From NCBI GenBank assembly GCA_905147135.1, contig LR990059.1, positions 13,601,001 through 13,665,000 of the forward strand: 64,000 nucleotides of DNA, given 5' to 3'. Positions within the stretch are counted from its first letter, which is position 1, and every line of letters starts with the position of its first letter. Made by a program: the position numbers and the translations under genes. The notes beneath the pieces are model-generated. The model had not been told where the DNA came from. It was given only the letters and a program-made list of their open reading frames with translations, and made no database searches. This document shows positions 1-11,504 of the stretch, piece by piece. This DNA comes from Blastobasis lacticolella (Eukaryota > Arthropoda > Insecta > Lepidoptera > Blastobasidae).

Positions 1-178
1 TTGGATGTTTAGACTTTCGTGGTTGCATCTAGACTAATTGTATTTGTTTTGTTCCCGATACCGTGTTATCCCGATACCTTATAGTTATTTTCATTATTTT
101 TAAAATTTATATTAATCTCAAATACCTAGGTATGTTCTGTAGTAAAAATTAACGGATTCTCATCTCATTTTGTTTCAG

Positions 179-1913
179 TTACTCTCCTTGGACCTTACCG
201 ACTAAACCGAAATGTAAACACAATAAAAACGCTTACCAGTGTGACACATTAACTTTGCGTGATTTGCAAGCTTTTCATGGATCATTTTATAAATATAAAG
301 ACAAGGAAACCCAAGATGCATTCTTGCTCAAGTGCTGCCATGCAGAACCCACAAAAAGAAAAAGACCAAAAAATAAAAAACACACCGAAAAACTATTTCA
401 AACAAAATTTACTATCTACAGTAAATCAACAAAGACTCGTGTACGGGTATGTCAAAAAGCCTTTCTGGACATTCTGAACATAACTAAACATAGAGTTCAG
501 TATGTTATGAGGAAGTTTTTAGAAACAGGAGAATCAGTTAAGGAAAAGAGAGGAGGAGATCATAAATCGCACTTATTTATGCGTAAAAAGGAAGCAGTCA
601 TGACTTTCATCAACTTATTTCACGTAGATGAAGCACATTATTGTCGCGGAAAATCTCAACGACATTACCTAGCAGCCGAACTAAGCATAAACAAAATGTT
701 CAAACAATACAATGCTCAACAAACAGAAGAATGTTTAAAAGTCAAACGTGGGTTTTTTAGACGAGTTTTCAACAGAAACTATTCGCTTGGATTTGGAAGT
801 CCCAGAACCGATATTTGTTCAACATGCCTATAACTTCTTGAAAAAATTAAATTAGAGACAGATCCATCAAAACGGCAGTCACTTCTTATCGAAAAAAGAG
901 TACACAGCCTCAAGGCAAAAGCATTTTTTGCATTGGTGAAGGAGGAAAGTCCAGATTTAAAAACTCTATCATTTGATTGCGAGAAAAATATGCCATTACC
1001 GAAGATACCCGACCAGAGCACTTATTACTCCCGCCAGTTATATTTGTATAACTGCACAGTCGTTGAAGGGAGCTCTAAATCTCAACTTACACAGAACAAT
1101 GTTTTTGCATACTGCTGGACGGAAAACGAGTTTAACAAAGGTGCAAACGAGATATCGTCAATTGTATATCACAGACTTATGAACACTGACCTAGCTGGAA
1201 TTTAAACTGTAAGATTAATAGCAGATGGATGCGGAGGACAGAACAAAAATTCAATAATGATAGCAATGTGCTCCAAATGGTTAGTAGAATCTGCACCTAG
1301 CAATGTGAAAACTCTAGAACTTGTGTTCCCTGTTGTAGGACATTCGTTCATCCCTCCAGATCGAGTCTTTGCCCAAGTTGAGAAAGAAGTACGAAAACGA
1401 GATACTATAGTGCGACCTGAAGACTACCTAGACATTATAAGTCAGTGGAGTACAGTTGTCAGAATGGGTAGTACGGAATGTCAAGTATATGACTTTAAAA
1501 GTGCAATGTCTTCTATTATAAAAGAAGTTGGAACTTGGCATTTTCAATTTTAAAAATGCAAAAGATTTTATATAGCTCGGTCTAAAAATGACGGAAACGT
1601 TATCATTAAAGGTGACGTGAATTATAGAATCAGTGATGGAGTGTATAAGAAGGTGACACGAAAAAACAAGTTGACCAAAGACATACACCCAAATGTTATT
1701 GCTAAATGTCAGATAAAAACAAATATTAACAAAATTAATGATGTCAAAAAACTTCTTAATACTCATTATGGTGACGAATGGCAACAAGAGGAGGGACTGG
1801 TTTTTTATAAAACCGTATTTGCTCAAACCTCTGAAGGTGCCAGAGATAACATAAATTCATCGGATGACATTGTTTGTGAACCCCAAGAAGAAGACCATAA
1901 CCTTAGAATATAA
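179..1913 (+). pseudogene. Decayed DNA-transposon transposase (GQNKN family), last exon
   Basis: One reading frame runs from a splice-acceptor-like AG at 177-178 to the stop at 1911-1913 and is broken only by three TAA codons at 831, 1203 and 1551. Seen in it: a cysteine-containing start region, a short Cys motif (DICSTC) near 820, an ADGCGGQNKN motif at about 1224-1253, and a GHSFIPPDRV motif about 40 codons later. The same order of motifs occurs in the transposase at 14920-17442, so the two are distant relatives. From the spacing I infer an RNase H-fold transposase with acidic residues in FDC, ADGC and the D/E after GHS. I cannot assign a superfamily with certainty. Upstream exons and the left end lie outside the window. 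Confidence 0.72.
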
Positions 1914-2324
1914 GTTATTTTTCTATTACAATAAACAATTTCAGACTTTAATTTGCATATCTTTATTTCTCACTCTTAAAAGTATCAAAACTAGTTGGTT
2001 GTAGTATAGGTATACGTGCAGACAGTTAGCCATAACAAAGTAAGCTATCTCCAAAGGTAATCAGATCAAAATCGGCAATGTCCTTGTAAACAAAACAAAG
2101 ACGGCAATCTCCAAAACTTTTTGTGCATTTTATGACAGGTTTTTCAAGTAAATGTCTACAAACAGTGATCACACATAGTCCACACTAGAGTTGTTCATGT
2201 AAATAGCTAAGAATTATATTATTAATAACTTAATACTGTTTTTTATTACATTTTTCTATTTCGCCAACAATTTGACGCAGTGGAGATTGCCCGGTTTGAT
2301 TTTATATGACTCATATATCTAACT
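1914..2324. other. AT-rich 3' flank of the decayed transposon
   Basis: No gene seen. A GGCAATCTCCA-type word occurs near 2092 and, in inverse orientation, near 2281 (TGGAGATTGCC). This may mark subterminal repeats of the same transposon, whose right end I could not fix. Confidence 0.3.
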
Positions 2325-2858
2325 ATATATTTCTCTAAATTCTAAAGCAAGACAAGCTCTGTCTTTAAAGTAGATAGAAAGTATTTCTGTATTTTGGCAC
2401 TAATATTTGGCTTTTGAATAAATAATCATGGCTCGTCCTATTAACTTCATACTCTTAAACAATAACGTCTATACGTTTATAAGTGAATACGTTTAGAAAC
2501 GCCCGCTTTAGATTTATTTGGACTAAACAAACAAATTCTTCTCATTTCTAAGACTTTTCGGCTGATGTAATTGAGTCAACAATGCCACTAGATGAGGATG
2601 TTGCTCAGATAGAGTCAGTTTTGCTCTATGTAGAAGAGAGACTTAACTCGCTCCAAAAGAGGTTTACCTCAGTTACCTCCAATAAAATTATAACCTACCT
2701 AAATCACTTATTTTATAGATTCGAGCGCCTAGACTATGATGGTTGCTCCCTTTCTTTAAATTCTATTAGAAGACAAGCACATGTCTTTAAATTAGATAGA
2801 AAGTATTTCTGTATTTTTGGCTCTAGTATTTGGCTTTTGAATAAATAATAATGGCACG
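2325..2858. repeat. Pair of direct repeats, about 110 bp each, about 422 bp apart
   Basis: The segments 2325-2437 and 2749-2858 are clearly alike; both contain a GATAGAAAGTATTTCTGTAT core followed by TTTGGCTTTTGAATAAATAA. A short open frame of 88 codons (2582-2848) ends inside the second copy but matches nothing I recognise. The AATAAATAA near the end of each copy could be a polyadenylation signal, so these could be ends of a short retroelement or a simple duplication. Confidence 0.6.
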
Positions 2859-3040
2859 TACTTTAACTCGTGATAAAATTTTAATTACGTAGTTCTACTC
2901 GTGGGCTCTCTTATATCGGTTTATTTCTTTCATTTTATTATTGTATAATATAGTTTTCTTTGCCGACTTTAGAATATGTTTATTAATATGCTATATATAT
3001 CTTCTATCCTATATTATATTTTTTGTTTATTTTTTCTGGG

Positions 3041-3510
3041 TTATGGGTAGGGCCGTCCGGTATAAAGAAGCCTACACCGGGTGCGGTTCGCGACACTTTA
3101 AATAAGCCTTAGATGCATCTTCTTAGAGCGGTTGGTGACTCTCCAAACCCGTGTTAGGTCCCGCTTGATTCCCCAAATATTTTATTACTTTGATTTTGTT
3201 TTCATGATGGGTAGGGCCGTCCGGTATAAAAAAGCCTACACCGAGTGCGGTTTGCAACACTTAAAATAAGCCCTTCGCTGTATCTCTTAGAGCGGTTGGT
3301 GACTCTACAATCCCGTGTTAGGTACACCGCCTGTTCTTTCAAATATTTATTTCTTTCATTTTGTTTTCGTGATGAGTAGGGCCGTCCGGTATAAAAAAGC
3401 CTACACCGAGTGCGGTTTGCAACACTTAAAATAAGCCCTTCGCTGTATCTCTTAGAGCGGTTGGTGACTCTACAATCCCGTGTAAGGTACCGCTTATCCA
3501 CTTGTACATT
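3041..3510. repeat. Tandem array, three units of about 165 bp
   Basis: The anchor GGGCCGTCCGGTATAAA recurs at 3050, 3214 and 3379, giving periods of 164 and 165 bases. Each unit continues with a GCCTACACCG block, a CACTT-AAATAAGCC block and a GAGCGGTTGGTGACTCT block. The second and third units are closer to each other than to the first. The repeated frame yields an apparent 116-codon minus-strand ORF, which I regard as a by-product of the repetition. Confidence 0.85.
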
Positions 3511-3592
3511 CTTCTCGTTGTGGATGCTACGAGCGCCCGTAAAAGAGATCAACTATTGAATCCCATTTGCGGTCATCGTGTATTTCACAGAT

Positions 3593-3628
3593 ATATACAG
3601 GGTGTTTCATAATACATGTATAAAGCCG
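3593..3628 (+). repeat. 36-bp inverted repeat, left arm
   Basis: This 36-base segment, beginning ATATACAGGGTGTTTC, is the exact reverse complement of 7662-7697. A CAGGGTGTTTC start is typical of insect DNA-transposon or MITE ends. Either the two arms bound one 4.1-kb element or they are ends of two separate copies. Confidence 0.8.
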
Positions 3629-4225
3629 TGAACTGGATGGAGTGCTAAACGTATTAAAACGATAGGTACAATTATTTTTTTCGTGCGTGGAATAGTTACC
3701 GAGAAAATGACTATCGAACTTTTTCTTTTTCAATGTCGATAATCACATTTTGAAAACGAAAGACCGCATCTCTAGAAATCAGTTGTAATAGATTACTCAA
3801 GTTCATAATCAGGTCAATCAACTGAATAATACAATTTTACCAGTTACAGATAGGATATAGGTTTTGTGCCTTTAAGTCTTTTCTACCTACCGTTTCATAT
3901 GAGTTTTAAAATTCAATCTAAAGATCACTACGATCAATACCTCAAGTGGCTGGTTAATAAAATTATTATTACAAGCAGCTCGTGAGCAGTCCGGCACAAA
4001 AACAAGACATTTCGATGTTTGTTTCTACTTTAATTTATTTGTTTTTTGTTGCCTTCAACACAATGTTGCACCTAGGTACATAGTCTTCAAACTAATTGCG
4101 AAAACACAATAAACATTAATAGGCAAAAAAGTTACAGCTTGATTTCGCGTCTGCGCCATATCTTCTATTGTACTAGGCAGTCATGACTGAAGCAGGTGGA
4201 CTATGTACGGGATACTGATATCACA

Positions 4226-4656
4226 GGGTGTCCATAAAGTACATTCACTAGATTTTAATATTTTTGGAAAGTGCAGCAAAACTACACGATATTGTTGTTA
4301 TACTTTTTTGTCTATTTTTTCACTCAGTTTACATCCTGTTGAATGCATGTGGTGAGTCTTGGCACAAGTTTATGCATTTCTCGTTGAACTTTTCCGCCAG
4401 CTCCGAAATAAGGAAAGATGTCATTTTTGTACCTATCTAATAGTAATTATTAAATTCTACTCATGTTTGAATTCAAGAAGGTGAATATTAAATTTGAATA
4501 GCTGAAAAAATACCTAGCAACACTATTTACGTACTAGGATTTAAGCATTTAGGTTGCAGGCAACAAACATGCAGAACAGCAGATGCGTTGTCACTGTGAG
4601 GACTAAGATGAAATGCGTCATGCCTGTATTTGCACTGGCATATTTTATGGACACCC
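4226..4656. mobile_element. Possible small MITE with GGGTGTCCATAAA ends
   Basis: GGGTGTCCATAAA at 4226-4238 is matched by its exact complement at 4644-4656, leaving a 431-bp element with no coding capacity. No convincing target-site duplication is visible, so this is tentative. Confidence 0.35.
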
Positions 4657-6320
4657 CACGTACTAGGCGCAATATTAAGGAGGTCTAAATTATCCGTTTT
4701 GTATTTTTTGGTTTCGAGGGTTCTGTACAAAAAAATATTGTAATCAATTATGATTTTAATTCAAAAGGTTCATTCATAGTTTTTACGAAAGTGCACCACC
4801 ACCTAACTAATAGCAAAGTAGTCTTGTCTTATTCAAATTACTGTAGCATATTAATGTAGCAAACTCTAATTAATGTAACATCTTTGTCTTTTTACGAGTT
4901 TGCTTTCTCATGTCATGTCTGTCAGTCATGTTTCAGTGTCGCGTAGGTAATCGTACCTATCGTTTTCACGAACATTTCTTATCAACTAAAATTAACATAA
5001 TGATTCTTAGTTGATGGAGCTTTACCTGTAAATATCCCATGCTTCACCCAATTGGAGAACCTAGGTCACCTAGGTGGAGCACGGACCCAAAAACAATTTT
5101 AGAAATTACTGTCTAGGTTACTGTCATTGTACCAAACTACCCGATAAAATCGTGATAAGCAAATGTAGGCCATCGCCATAAGGATTATTATTAAGCCCAC
5201 AATTTGATTCGCTTGAGACTCACTTTAACAAATAAAAAAAAATCAACATTATGGTGCAACTACCAGGAGAACATAAAACGAGAGAACATAAAAGGCGAAA
5301 TAAGTTAGACCCCTAAAACACGGATCCCTAAGTACGAATCCTTTTGCACGTGCCGTCAAGGTCAAGGCCGGCGCCGGAGCTGTGGCGGCGCTTTTGACAT
5401 CAAAATAGAAACTGAAAACTACAAAATCTAAAAATGGAATACTTTGGCGGGCCGTTCTTTATTTTGTGGTTTGACCCACAGCGCGACTTCCATTGACGAA
5501 ATTTGCCTACTTTCGCGTCGTATTCGTTCATTCAGTTTTTAGCTTTTCGCGTGACCGAAATGATTGTTGCGTTGTAGTTGTAGGATACCTAAGTACCTAT
5601 TGTGAAGATAACTGTGATAAGAGTGTTAACGATGTGAACGAATGATTTATAGCTTCAGGTACCAGTATTAACGTAGTCTTGTCTGTGTTCAGCGCTCAAC
5701 GTTTAAGTATTGTGATAATCATTATTCTGTGTATGAATGCAAGCTAGCAGTAGGCCAAACACCATGGTACCTACCTATTTACGTATTGCATAGCAACCAG
5801 AGCCTGCGTAGTGTTGTGTATCTGTGTGTATGGAGTGTACCTACCTAGCTACGCTACGATACGAGTGCAAGCTTACTTGATAGTTAATACCTATCAGTCA
5901 TCCGAGCCACAAGAAAGCAAGAAAGTACCTGAAGGCACCTGACGCTGTTTGTTTTCATAAAATAACTTTTAAAAGGTACGTACCTACATGCTTTAAAGGT
6001 CTAGGTTCTAGCTAGACTTTAAGATATGCTACCTAGCTAGTACCTAATCGTAACATTAGGAGGTTCTTTTCCGACGGGAAATAGGCAGAAAAGACAACGC
6101 TTTTATCTGTTCATGAAAACATGTAGGTATTTAGTAAAACCTGTCTGTAATCTGTTTCAACAAAACTAGTCTCATAAGTGGTTCCCTACGCTACGTAGGT
6201 CCCTAGATGAGTGAACCATTTTAGTAGGACATAGTACCTACTTATTTGTGTAGAACGATTTATCAATTGAACGAATTCTGTTTTAGTTATGTAGCTATCT
6301 TAAGTATGTTTTTCAAGAAC
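4657..6320. other. Non-coding stretch with a possible host first exon
   Basis: No protein-coding gene is recognisable. A GC-richer island at 5350-5480 is followed by an initiator-like TTCATTCAGTTTT at about 5526 and, further on, a good donor (AAAAG|GTACGTACC) at 5975/5976. This is compatible with an untranslated first exon of a host gene on the plus strand, but no downstream coding exon was found. The rest is AT-rich with many TACCTACCTA words. Confidence 0.2.
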
Positions 6321-6645
6321 GTTGGTGGCTGGGCGGTTGAGTATCCGACTCGTAAGCGAGAGAGGTGCCGGGTTCGAATCCCGCTGTGGCAATGTACCAA
6401 TGACTCTTTTCTGAGTTATGTACATTAGTTGAAATTAACCGATGCTCCTATGGTGAGGGAAACATCATGATGAAATCTGCAAATTCTGGCAACTGAAATT
6501 GTAACCATGATCCAATCGAGTCAGGTTCCCCTGGTAGCAGGGTCATGGAGGTCAGATGGTAGTCGCTCCACTGTAACAAATTCTTTTCTCTCCACAAAAT
6601 TATTTTCCGTGCCCGTGGTCCGCCTTGACTATGGTCCATGATCTA
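6321..6645 (+). mobile_element. tRNA-derived SINE (family 1), plus strand
   Basis: The head resembles a tRNA, with an A-box-like TGGCTGGGCGG and a perfect B box GGTTCGAATCCC at about 6371-6382. The body (TGTACCAATGACTC, TGGTGAGGGAAACATCATGATGAAA, CAGATGGTAGTCGC) is shared with copies at 6646-6948, 33444-33795, 34154-34370 and 53290-53855. The body shows that this is a SINE and not a functional tRNA gene. Confidence 0.8.
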
Positions 6646-6948
6646 CGATTTGGCAGATTAGGTAATTAATTGCAGTGGAGCGACTGCCATCTGACATTCC
6701 TGGCTCCTAACCCTGCTACCAAGGGAACCTGACCAGATTGGATCATGGTTACTTACACATTCAGTCGTCTGAACTGAATGTGTAAGTTTCATCACGATGA
6801 TTTCCCTCACCGTAAAAGCATCGGTTAGTATTCAGCTACTGTGCATAACTTAGAAAAGAGTTAGTGGTACATGGCGGCAGTGGGATTCGAACCCGGTACC
6901 TCACGCGTACGAGTCGGATACCGCAACCTTAGGCCACCGACGCTCCGA
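6646..6948 (-). mobile_element. tRNA-derived SINE (family 1), minus strand, facing the previous copy
   Basis: Reverse-orientation copy of the same SINE; its B box reads GGGATTCGAACCC on the plus strand near 6880. It lies tail to tail with the plus-strand copy, so 6321-6948 is an imperfect 600-bp palindrome. The boundary between the two tails is approximate. Confidence 0.75.
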
Positions 6949-7061
6949 CTATTTAAGCATACCTACCTATCGAAAATAATTAGTGTAGGCAAGTTCCTAG
7001 TTAATTTGGAAGAGCCTATTCATGTAGATAAGTAGGTAACATTTAGTACGACGTCTGGTAG

Positions 7062-7500
7062 TAAGATGAAGGAGGTTGGTTTGTTTTGATATGAATGGCA
7101 CGAGGTTATTACTCGTCCTTATGGTGTGTACACACTCAACGTACGCCAACGAAGGGCTGTCGGCAGAATTATTTGGACTTCTAAGGTCTAATACTTGCAT
7201 TTCGTGGTCAAGCAAACGATCTTTGGGAGTTTTGGGAACCGATTCGGGCTCGTATTTGCACGTTTGTTTGTTGGCCTTCGGTATCCGCCCAAACTGCGAT
7301 TGGATGATTACTTCTATCCGTTTGCTGTTACCGCCACGCTGCACTGCGGATTGCCGGCTGGCACACGCCAACGGACAATCGTTAGCCGAAACGGGTGCGC
7401 GTCACACATCGCCCGGTGTGTACGCAGCATTAGGCTCCTGGTAGTAGGCTTGAGGAGGTTGCTTTGTTTCGATAGGGGTCGCACGAGGTTATTAACCTGT
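7062..7500. repeat. Direct repeat of about 55 bp flanking a 380-bp block
   Basis: The segment at 7062-7118 (GGAGGTTGGTTTGTTTTGATA) recurs at about 7441-7498 in diverged form, both running into GCACGAGGTTATTA. The overlapping open frames between 7076 and 7569 have no recognisable domain and are not called as genes. Confidence 0.5.
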
Positions 7501-7661
7501 TTTTTATATGATCATCAACTTGAAATAGAGCTGCGCTTCAACGTAGTCGATATGGTTATTTATCTTTAAAAATTATTATTTTTTATTAAAATTAAAATTC
7601 AATGTCCGGATAAAATGAAGTCGCCAGTGCACTCTTTGAAAGCTCTACTTTAACACCCTTT

Positions 7662-7697
7662 CGGCTTTATACATGTATTATGAAACACCCTGTATAT
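7662..7697 (-). repeat. 36-bp inverted repeat, right arm
   Basis: Exact complement of 3593-3628. Subterminal sequence inward of the two arms is not obviously alike. Confidence 0.8.
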
Positions 7698-8280
7698 TAT
7701 AACGTATTTATTGATTACACAGAACATTCGAATCTTTGAGTCACCCTTTTTATTTATTCTTATTTAAATTTATCCTAACGTATTTATTTAATGTTTATTC
7801 AAAATATTTTTAAGTCGGAAAAGTCTTACTTATTTTAAATGATTGAAGTTTTCCTACTTCCTTAGATTTGAGCGCACGGTTGTGACCGAGCCATGTTTCC
7901 ATTTATCAATAATAAAACTTTATTATTTTCTTATTAAAAATAAATTAACTTTTAACTGTTATTTTGGAATATTAGGAATAATAATATAAACATGTTACGA
8001 ATTTTATTTTACTTGAACTTCATATTCCAATATCATTCTTATTGTATGAAGACTGCTACAAATTATTATTATTTTCTTCTGATTAACTAACAAACAAATT
8101 CTTACAATTACTGAACACTTCCTTATTGGTCTTGTCTTTTCTTTTCTTCTTGTTTTCTTTTATTTCTGAAAATATTTAAAGATTTTAGATTTTTCTTTTT
8201 ATAAGGGTTGTTCCCACTTTAATGTTTTTTTACTTTGGTTGTAACTAAGGATTTTCTACATATTACCCATATTTATTTAA
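7698..8280. other. AT-rich stretch, no gene seen
   Basis: Long A/T runs and no open frame with recognisable content. Confidence 0.5.
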
Positions 8281-8690
8281 CTCCCTCTACACTTTAACCC
8301 CTCTAAAGGGTTAGGGTTCTTTATTTTGCTTAAACTACTCTAATGGATTAGGGTTCTTTGTCATGCTTTAACCCCTCTATAGGGTTAGGGGTCCTCCTAT
8401 ACTTTAACCCCCACTAAAGGGTTAGGGTTGTCTCTATGCTTTAACCTCTCTAAAAGGATAGGGCTGTCTCTATACTTTAACCTCTCTAAAAGGTTAGGGT
8501 TCTCTTAAGATACTCTAACCCCTATAAAAGATTAGGGTTCTCTTAATATACTCTAACCCCTCTAAAAGGTTAGGGTTCCTTTAATATACTCTAACCCCTC
8601 TAAAAGGTTAGGGTTCTCTTACTATACTCTAACCCCTCTAAAGGGTTAGGGTGTTCTTGTTTACTTTATCCCTCTAAAGGGTTTGGGTAA
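8281..8690. repeat. Hairpin-forming minisatellite, about 11 units of 37 bp
   Basis: Units follow the pattern CTAACCCCTCTAAAAGGTTAG plus a spacer such as GGTTCTCTTAATATA. Each unit is an imperfect palindrome (TAACCC...GGGTTA), so single strands can fold into serial hairpins. The later units (8505-8645) are the most uniform, which suggests recent local expansion. Confidence 0.85.
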
Positions 8691-8864
8691 ACTCTTATCA
8701 CTCAAAGTGATGTAGGAATTACTGGGAGCGGCTGACAACTCCTTAAATAAGCCATTGTTTTAACTTACTGACAAAATTTATAAACCTTACTTGTACTTAA
8801 GTTGCAAAAAATTTTCTTTATAGGTTCAAATTTTTTTTTCCGAGTTTTTGGGGTAATATGTAGG

Positions 8865-9290
8865 ATCTTACTTTGCCTTATGTAATACTTACGGTTATGA
8901 GGACTCCTGTTTAAACGTTGTTTTCAACACGTTTACACTTTTATTCTTAATTTTTCCACCTTTATTAGTTTATTATGGGCATCTTTGGATCTGGCCCTTC
9001 AGGCTCTGATTGTCAATCATTATTTCCTGGAAAATATGTTAATTCTGTATTTGATGTAACTACGTTTTTACTAATGTGTTTAATTTAAATTGAATATACT
9101 AGAATATAGGGTTTTGCTTTAACTTGTGTTAGTACTTACGGTTATTAGGACTTCTAGACACATTTTTGCGTAGCATGTTGATGCTTTTTATTTTCAATTT
9201 GTCACTTTTTATGGGTATCTTTGGATTTGGCCCTTCAGGCTCTGTTTGTCCATAATTCCTCCCTGGAAAATTAAGTTTATTCTGTATATC
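8865..9290. repeat. Tandem duplication of about 225 bp
   Basis: The block ending in TGGGCATCTTTGGATCTGGC and CCTTCAGGCTCTG (about 8975-9012) recurs as TGGGTATCTTTGGATTTGGC and CCTTCAGGCTCTG at about 9210-9243. Upstream halves also match (TACTTACGGTTAT near 8888 and 9133). Non-coding. Confidence 0.7.
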
Positions 9291-10400
9291 AGACTATGTT
9301 GATTACTACGTTCTATTAATGTTTTGATTATAATAGATTTTGGGGAATGTTCTTTTGATATATAGACACCCAAATGATAAAAGTAATGATGGTTTCCGAA
9401 TGAAAAGCAGGGGGCAATGGCGTGTGTCTGGATTCTTACCTTCGTAACTTCTTGTTTTTTTAAATATTATGGATCCGGACGGGCCCCAATGCTTCGGAAG
9501 GTTGCATTCGATAGGGTTTGATTTATATATAGTTTCCAATACGAATTATACACATAAATCCGCATTTTTATTGGGAGCGGGTTCTTTCTGTTATTTTACT
9601 CTTGTCATGTCATTTGATGACAAGTGGGAAATTTTTAATAGTCAAAGGAGATTTTTATCTTTTTTGTGCCTCTCTTATTCTAGATAACTGCTGGATCCAA
9701 TTTCTCATCAGGTCGGCATGAATTATATTCTTGGCTGTCGAACACCAGACCGTCCGAAAATTAATATGGACCATTTCGGGAACTGGCTGGTTGACTATGA
9801 CTACTGGCCAACAAGATAGTATCTTCCTTTGTGCCAAATGGTTCTAGAAGGTATTTAAACGAGGACCCGAGCCTTCAGTAGAGGAAGCAGAGAGGGATTC
9901 AGTTCAGTTTTGTTTTCCCAGCCTTCGGCCTTGGAGGTGAATAGATTATAACGTGATGTTACCTTGAGATAATAAATCGCCAAAAGTTATTATGTGTGCA
10001 GTATAAATCTAAAAAGTATATGCTATGAAGCATCAAATTCTATTTCCGAAGACCCAGTTCTAAGGATATGCACCTAGTCGCATGAACCACCAACTCCTAT
10101 AAGAATCCCAAGCTGACGTAGTCGCTCAACCAGTTCGCAAACCGGTACTTTCGGTCTGCGTTGAAAAGTGAAATAAGTGCTCCAGCCCGGACAGAAGGTA
10201 ATGTGGACAAACTCTTTTTTATAACGTTTGTGCTTTTGTAGATTATTTTGATAAATTCCTTGTTTTAGATAGATTACAGATGGACTGAATACAATACCCA
10301 CTACCCTGATTCTTTTGTTTTCTTTGCTCTAGGGGTCGGCTACCGACCTCCAATTAATCTCTCATAAAATAGCTTGCTACTGACCTCTAACAGAGCATTC
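9291..10400. other. Non-coding stretch, possible LTR or promoter fragment
   Basis: No gene seen. A TATA-like GTATTTAAACG at about 9850 is followed by GC-richer sequence with a CAGTTCAGTTTTG initiator-like word near 9900 and an AATAAA near 9971. That order (TATA, start site, poly-A signal within 130 bp) resembles the U3-R region of an LTR. No partner LTR was found. Confidence 0.3.
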
Positions 10401-10406
10401 CTTATT

Positions 10407-11504
10407 TTACAACTGAACCTGACCCACTGCTAGGCAGTTCGTTACGTTACACACTCCAAGCTTTTTCGAAGCTAGTTTGGCCTTGCCTTTCAGGTGACTC
10501 CGGAATCGCACGCTATCCGATATGTCGACACCGAGGATCCCAATACTTTTTGAGATGGAAAGGGGTGTTCCTTGAAACTGCGGCACTATGTCAAAGGGAT
10601 CTTTTTTGGCGGAAAATGCGCAGACCTGTGTCTTCAAGGGGTTGAATTGGACTAGGTTTAGTCTGCCCCACTGAGCAACTTGCTCCAAGGAATGTTCGAT
10701 ATTCGACACAAGTCTAATTCGGCACTCCGACACCTCGGAACGAGGGACATTCGCTCGGCCAGTATAACTAACATCTCCCGTACTGTCATCCGCATAACAA
10801 TGAATACTGGGGATATTCAGCATATCATTGATATGCAGAAGAAACAACGTGGGAGATAGTACTGAACCTTGGGATACTCCAGCATTTATAGTCTTGGTAT
10901 CGGAGCAGCATCCATCGACAACGACTTGGATGCTCCGTCCAGACAGGAAGCTGGATACCCAATTGCAGAGCCCCTCGGGGATACCGTACTTCGGGAGTTT
11001 TGATAGAAGTGCCCTGTGCCAGACCCGATCAAATGCCTTGGCTATGTCAAGACTGACAGCCAGAGCCTCCCCCTTGCTCTCGACGGCCTCAGCCCACCGG
11101 TGCGTTAGGTACACCAGAAGGTCACCAGCTGAGCGACCATGGCGAAAGCCATATTGACGGTCACTAATCAGCTGGTGGTCCTCTAGGTATCCGAGGAGCT
11201 GGATATTGATAACCCACTCCATCACCTTAGAGAGCAAGGAGGTTACCGCTATAGGCCTGTAATTTGATGGGTCTGAATTATCACCCTTCTTGGGTATTGG
11301 ATGCACAAGGGCTAGCTTCCACGAAGACGGCACCGTTCCAGAGGTATAGGAAAGCTCGAATAAGCGCATTAGCACGGGAGACAACTCGGGAGCACATTTT
11401 TTTAGAACAATAGCCGGAATGCCGTCAGGCCCACTGTACTTCCGGATGTCTAGGGAGAGAAGCACACGTCTTATAATTTTTTGGGTGAAACGAACTTCGG
11501 GCAT
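10407..11504 (-). pseudogene. LINE reverse transcriptase (ORF2 C-terminal part, truncated)
   Basis: Reverse-transcriptase domain of the LINE. Motifs seen: SNYRPIAVTSLLSK (block 1), QYGFRHGRSAGD (block 2), LDIAKAFDRVWH (first catalytic Asp), SGRSIQVVVDG, GVSQGSVLSPTLF, and HCYADDSTGD (second and third catalytic Asp, Y-A-D-D). The final residues after LASKKLGV do not match the family and mark the truncation. The frame is -1 or +2 relative to the endonuclease frame and overlaps it by 34 bases, caused by the indel at about 11575. Confidence 0.87.

Noticed and set aside
3202..3552. 116-codon minus-strand ORF
   Set aside because: Its internal sequence repeats exactly because it reads through the 165-bp tandem array.
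6321..6395. tRNA gene
   Set aside because: Has A- and B-box-like sequences, but the stems are imperfect and it continues into the SINE body shared with four other copies.
7076..7569. Overlapping open frames of about 122-124 codons on both strands
   Set aside because: No domain, no splice context, mutually overlapping on opposite strands inside a repeat-flanked block.
8281..8690. Interstitial telomere repeat (TTAGGG)
   Set aside because: TTAGGG appears once per 37-bp unit as one arm of a palindrome, not as a tandem hexamer; insect telomeres use TTAGG.
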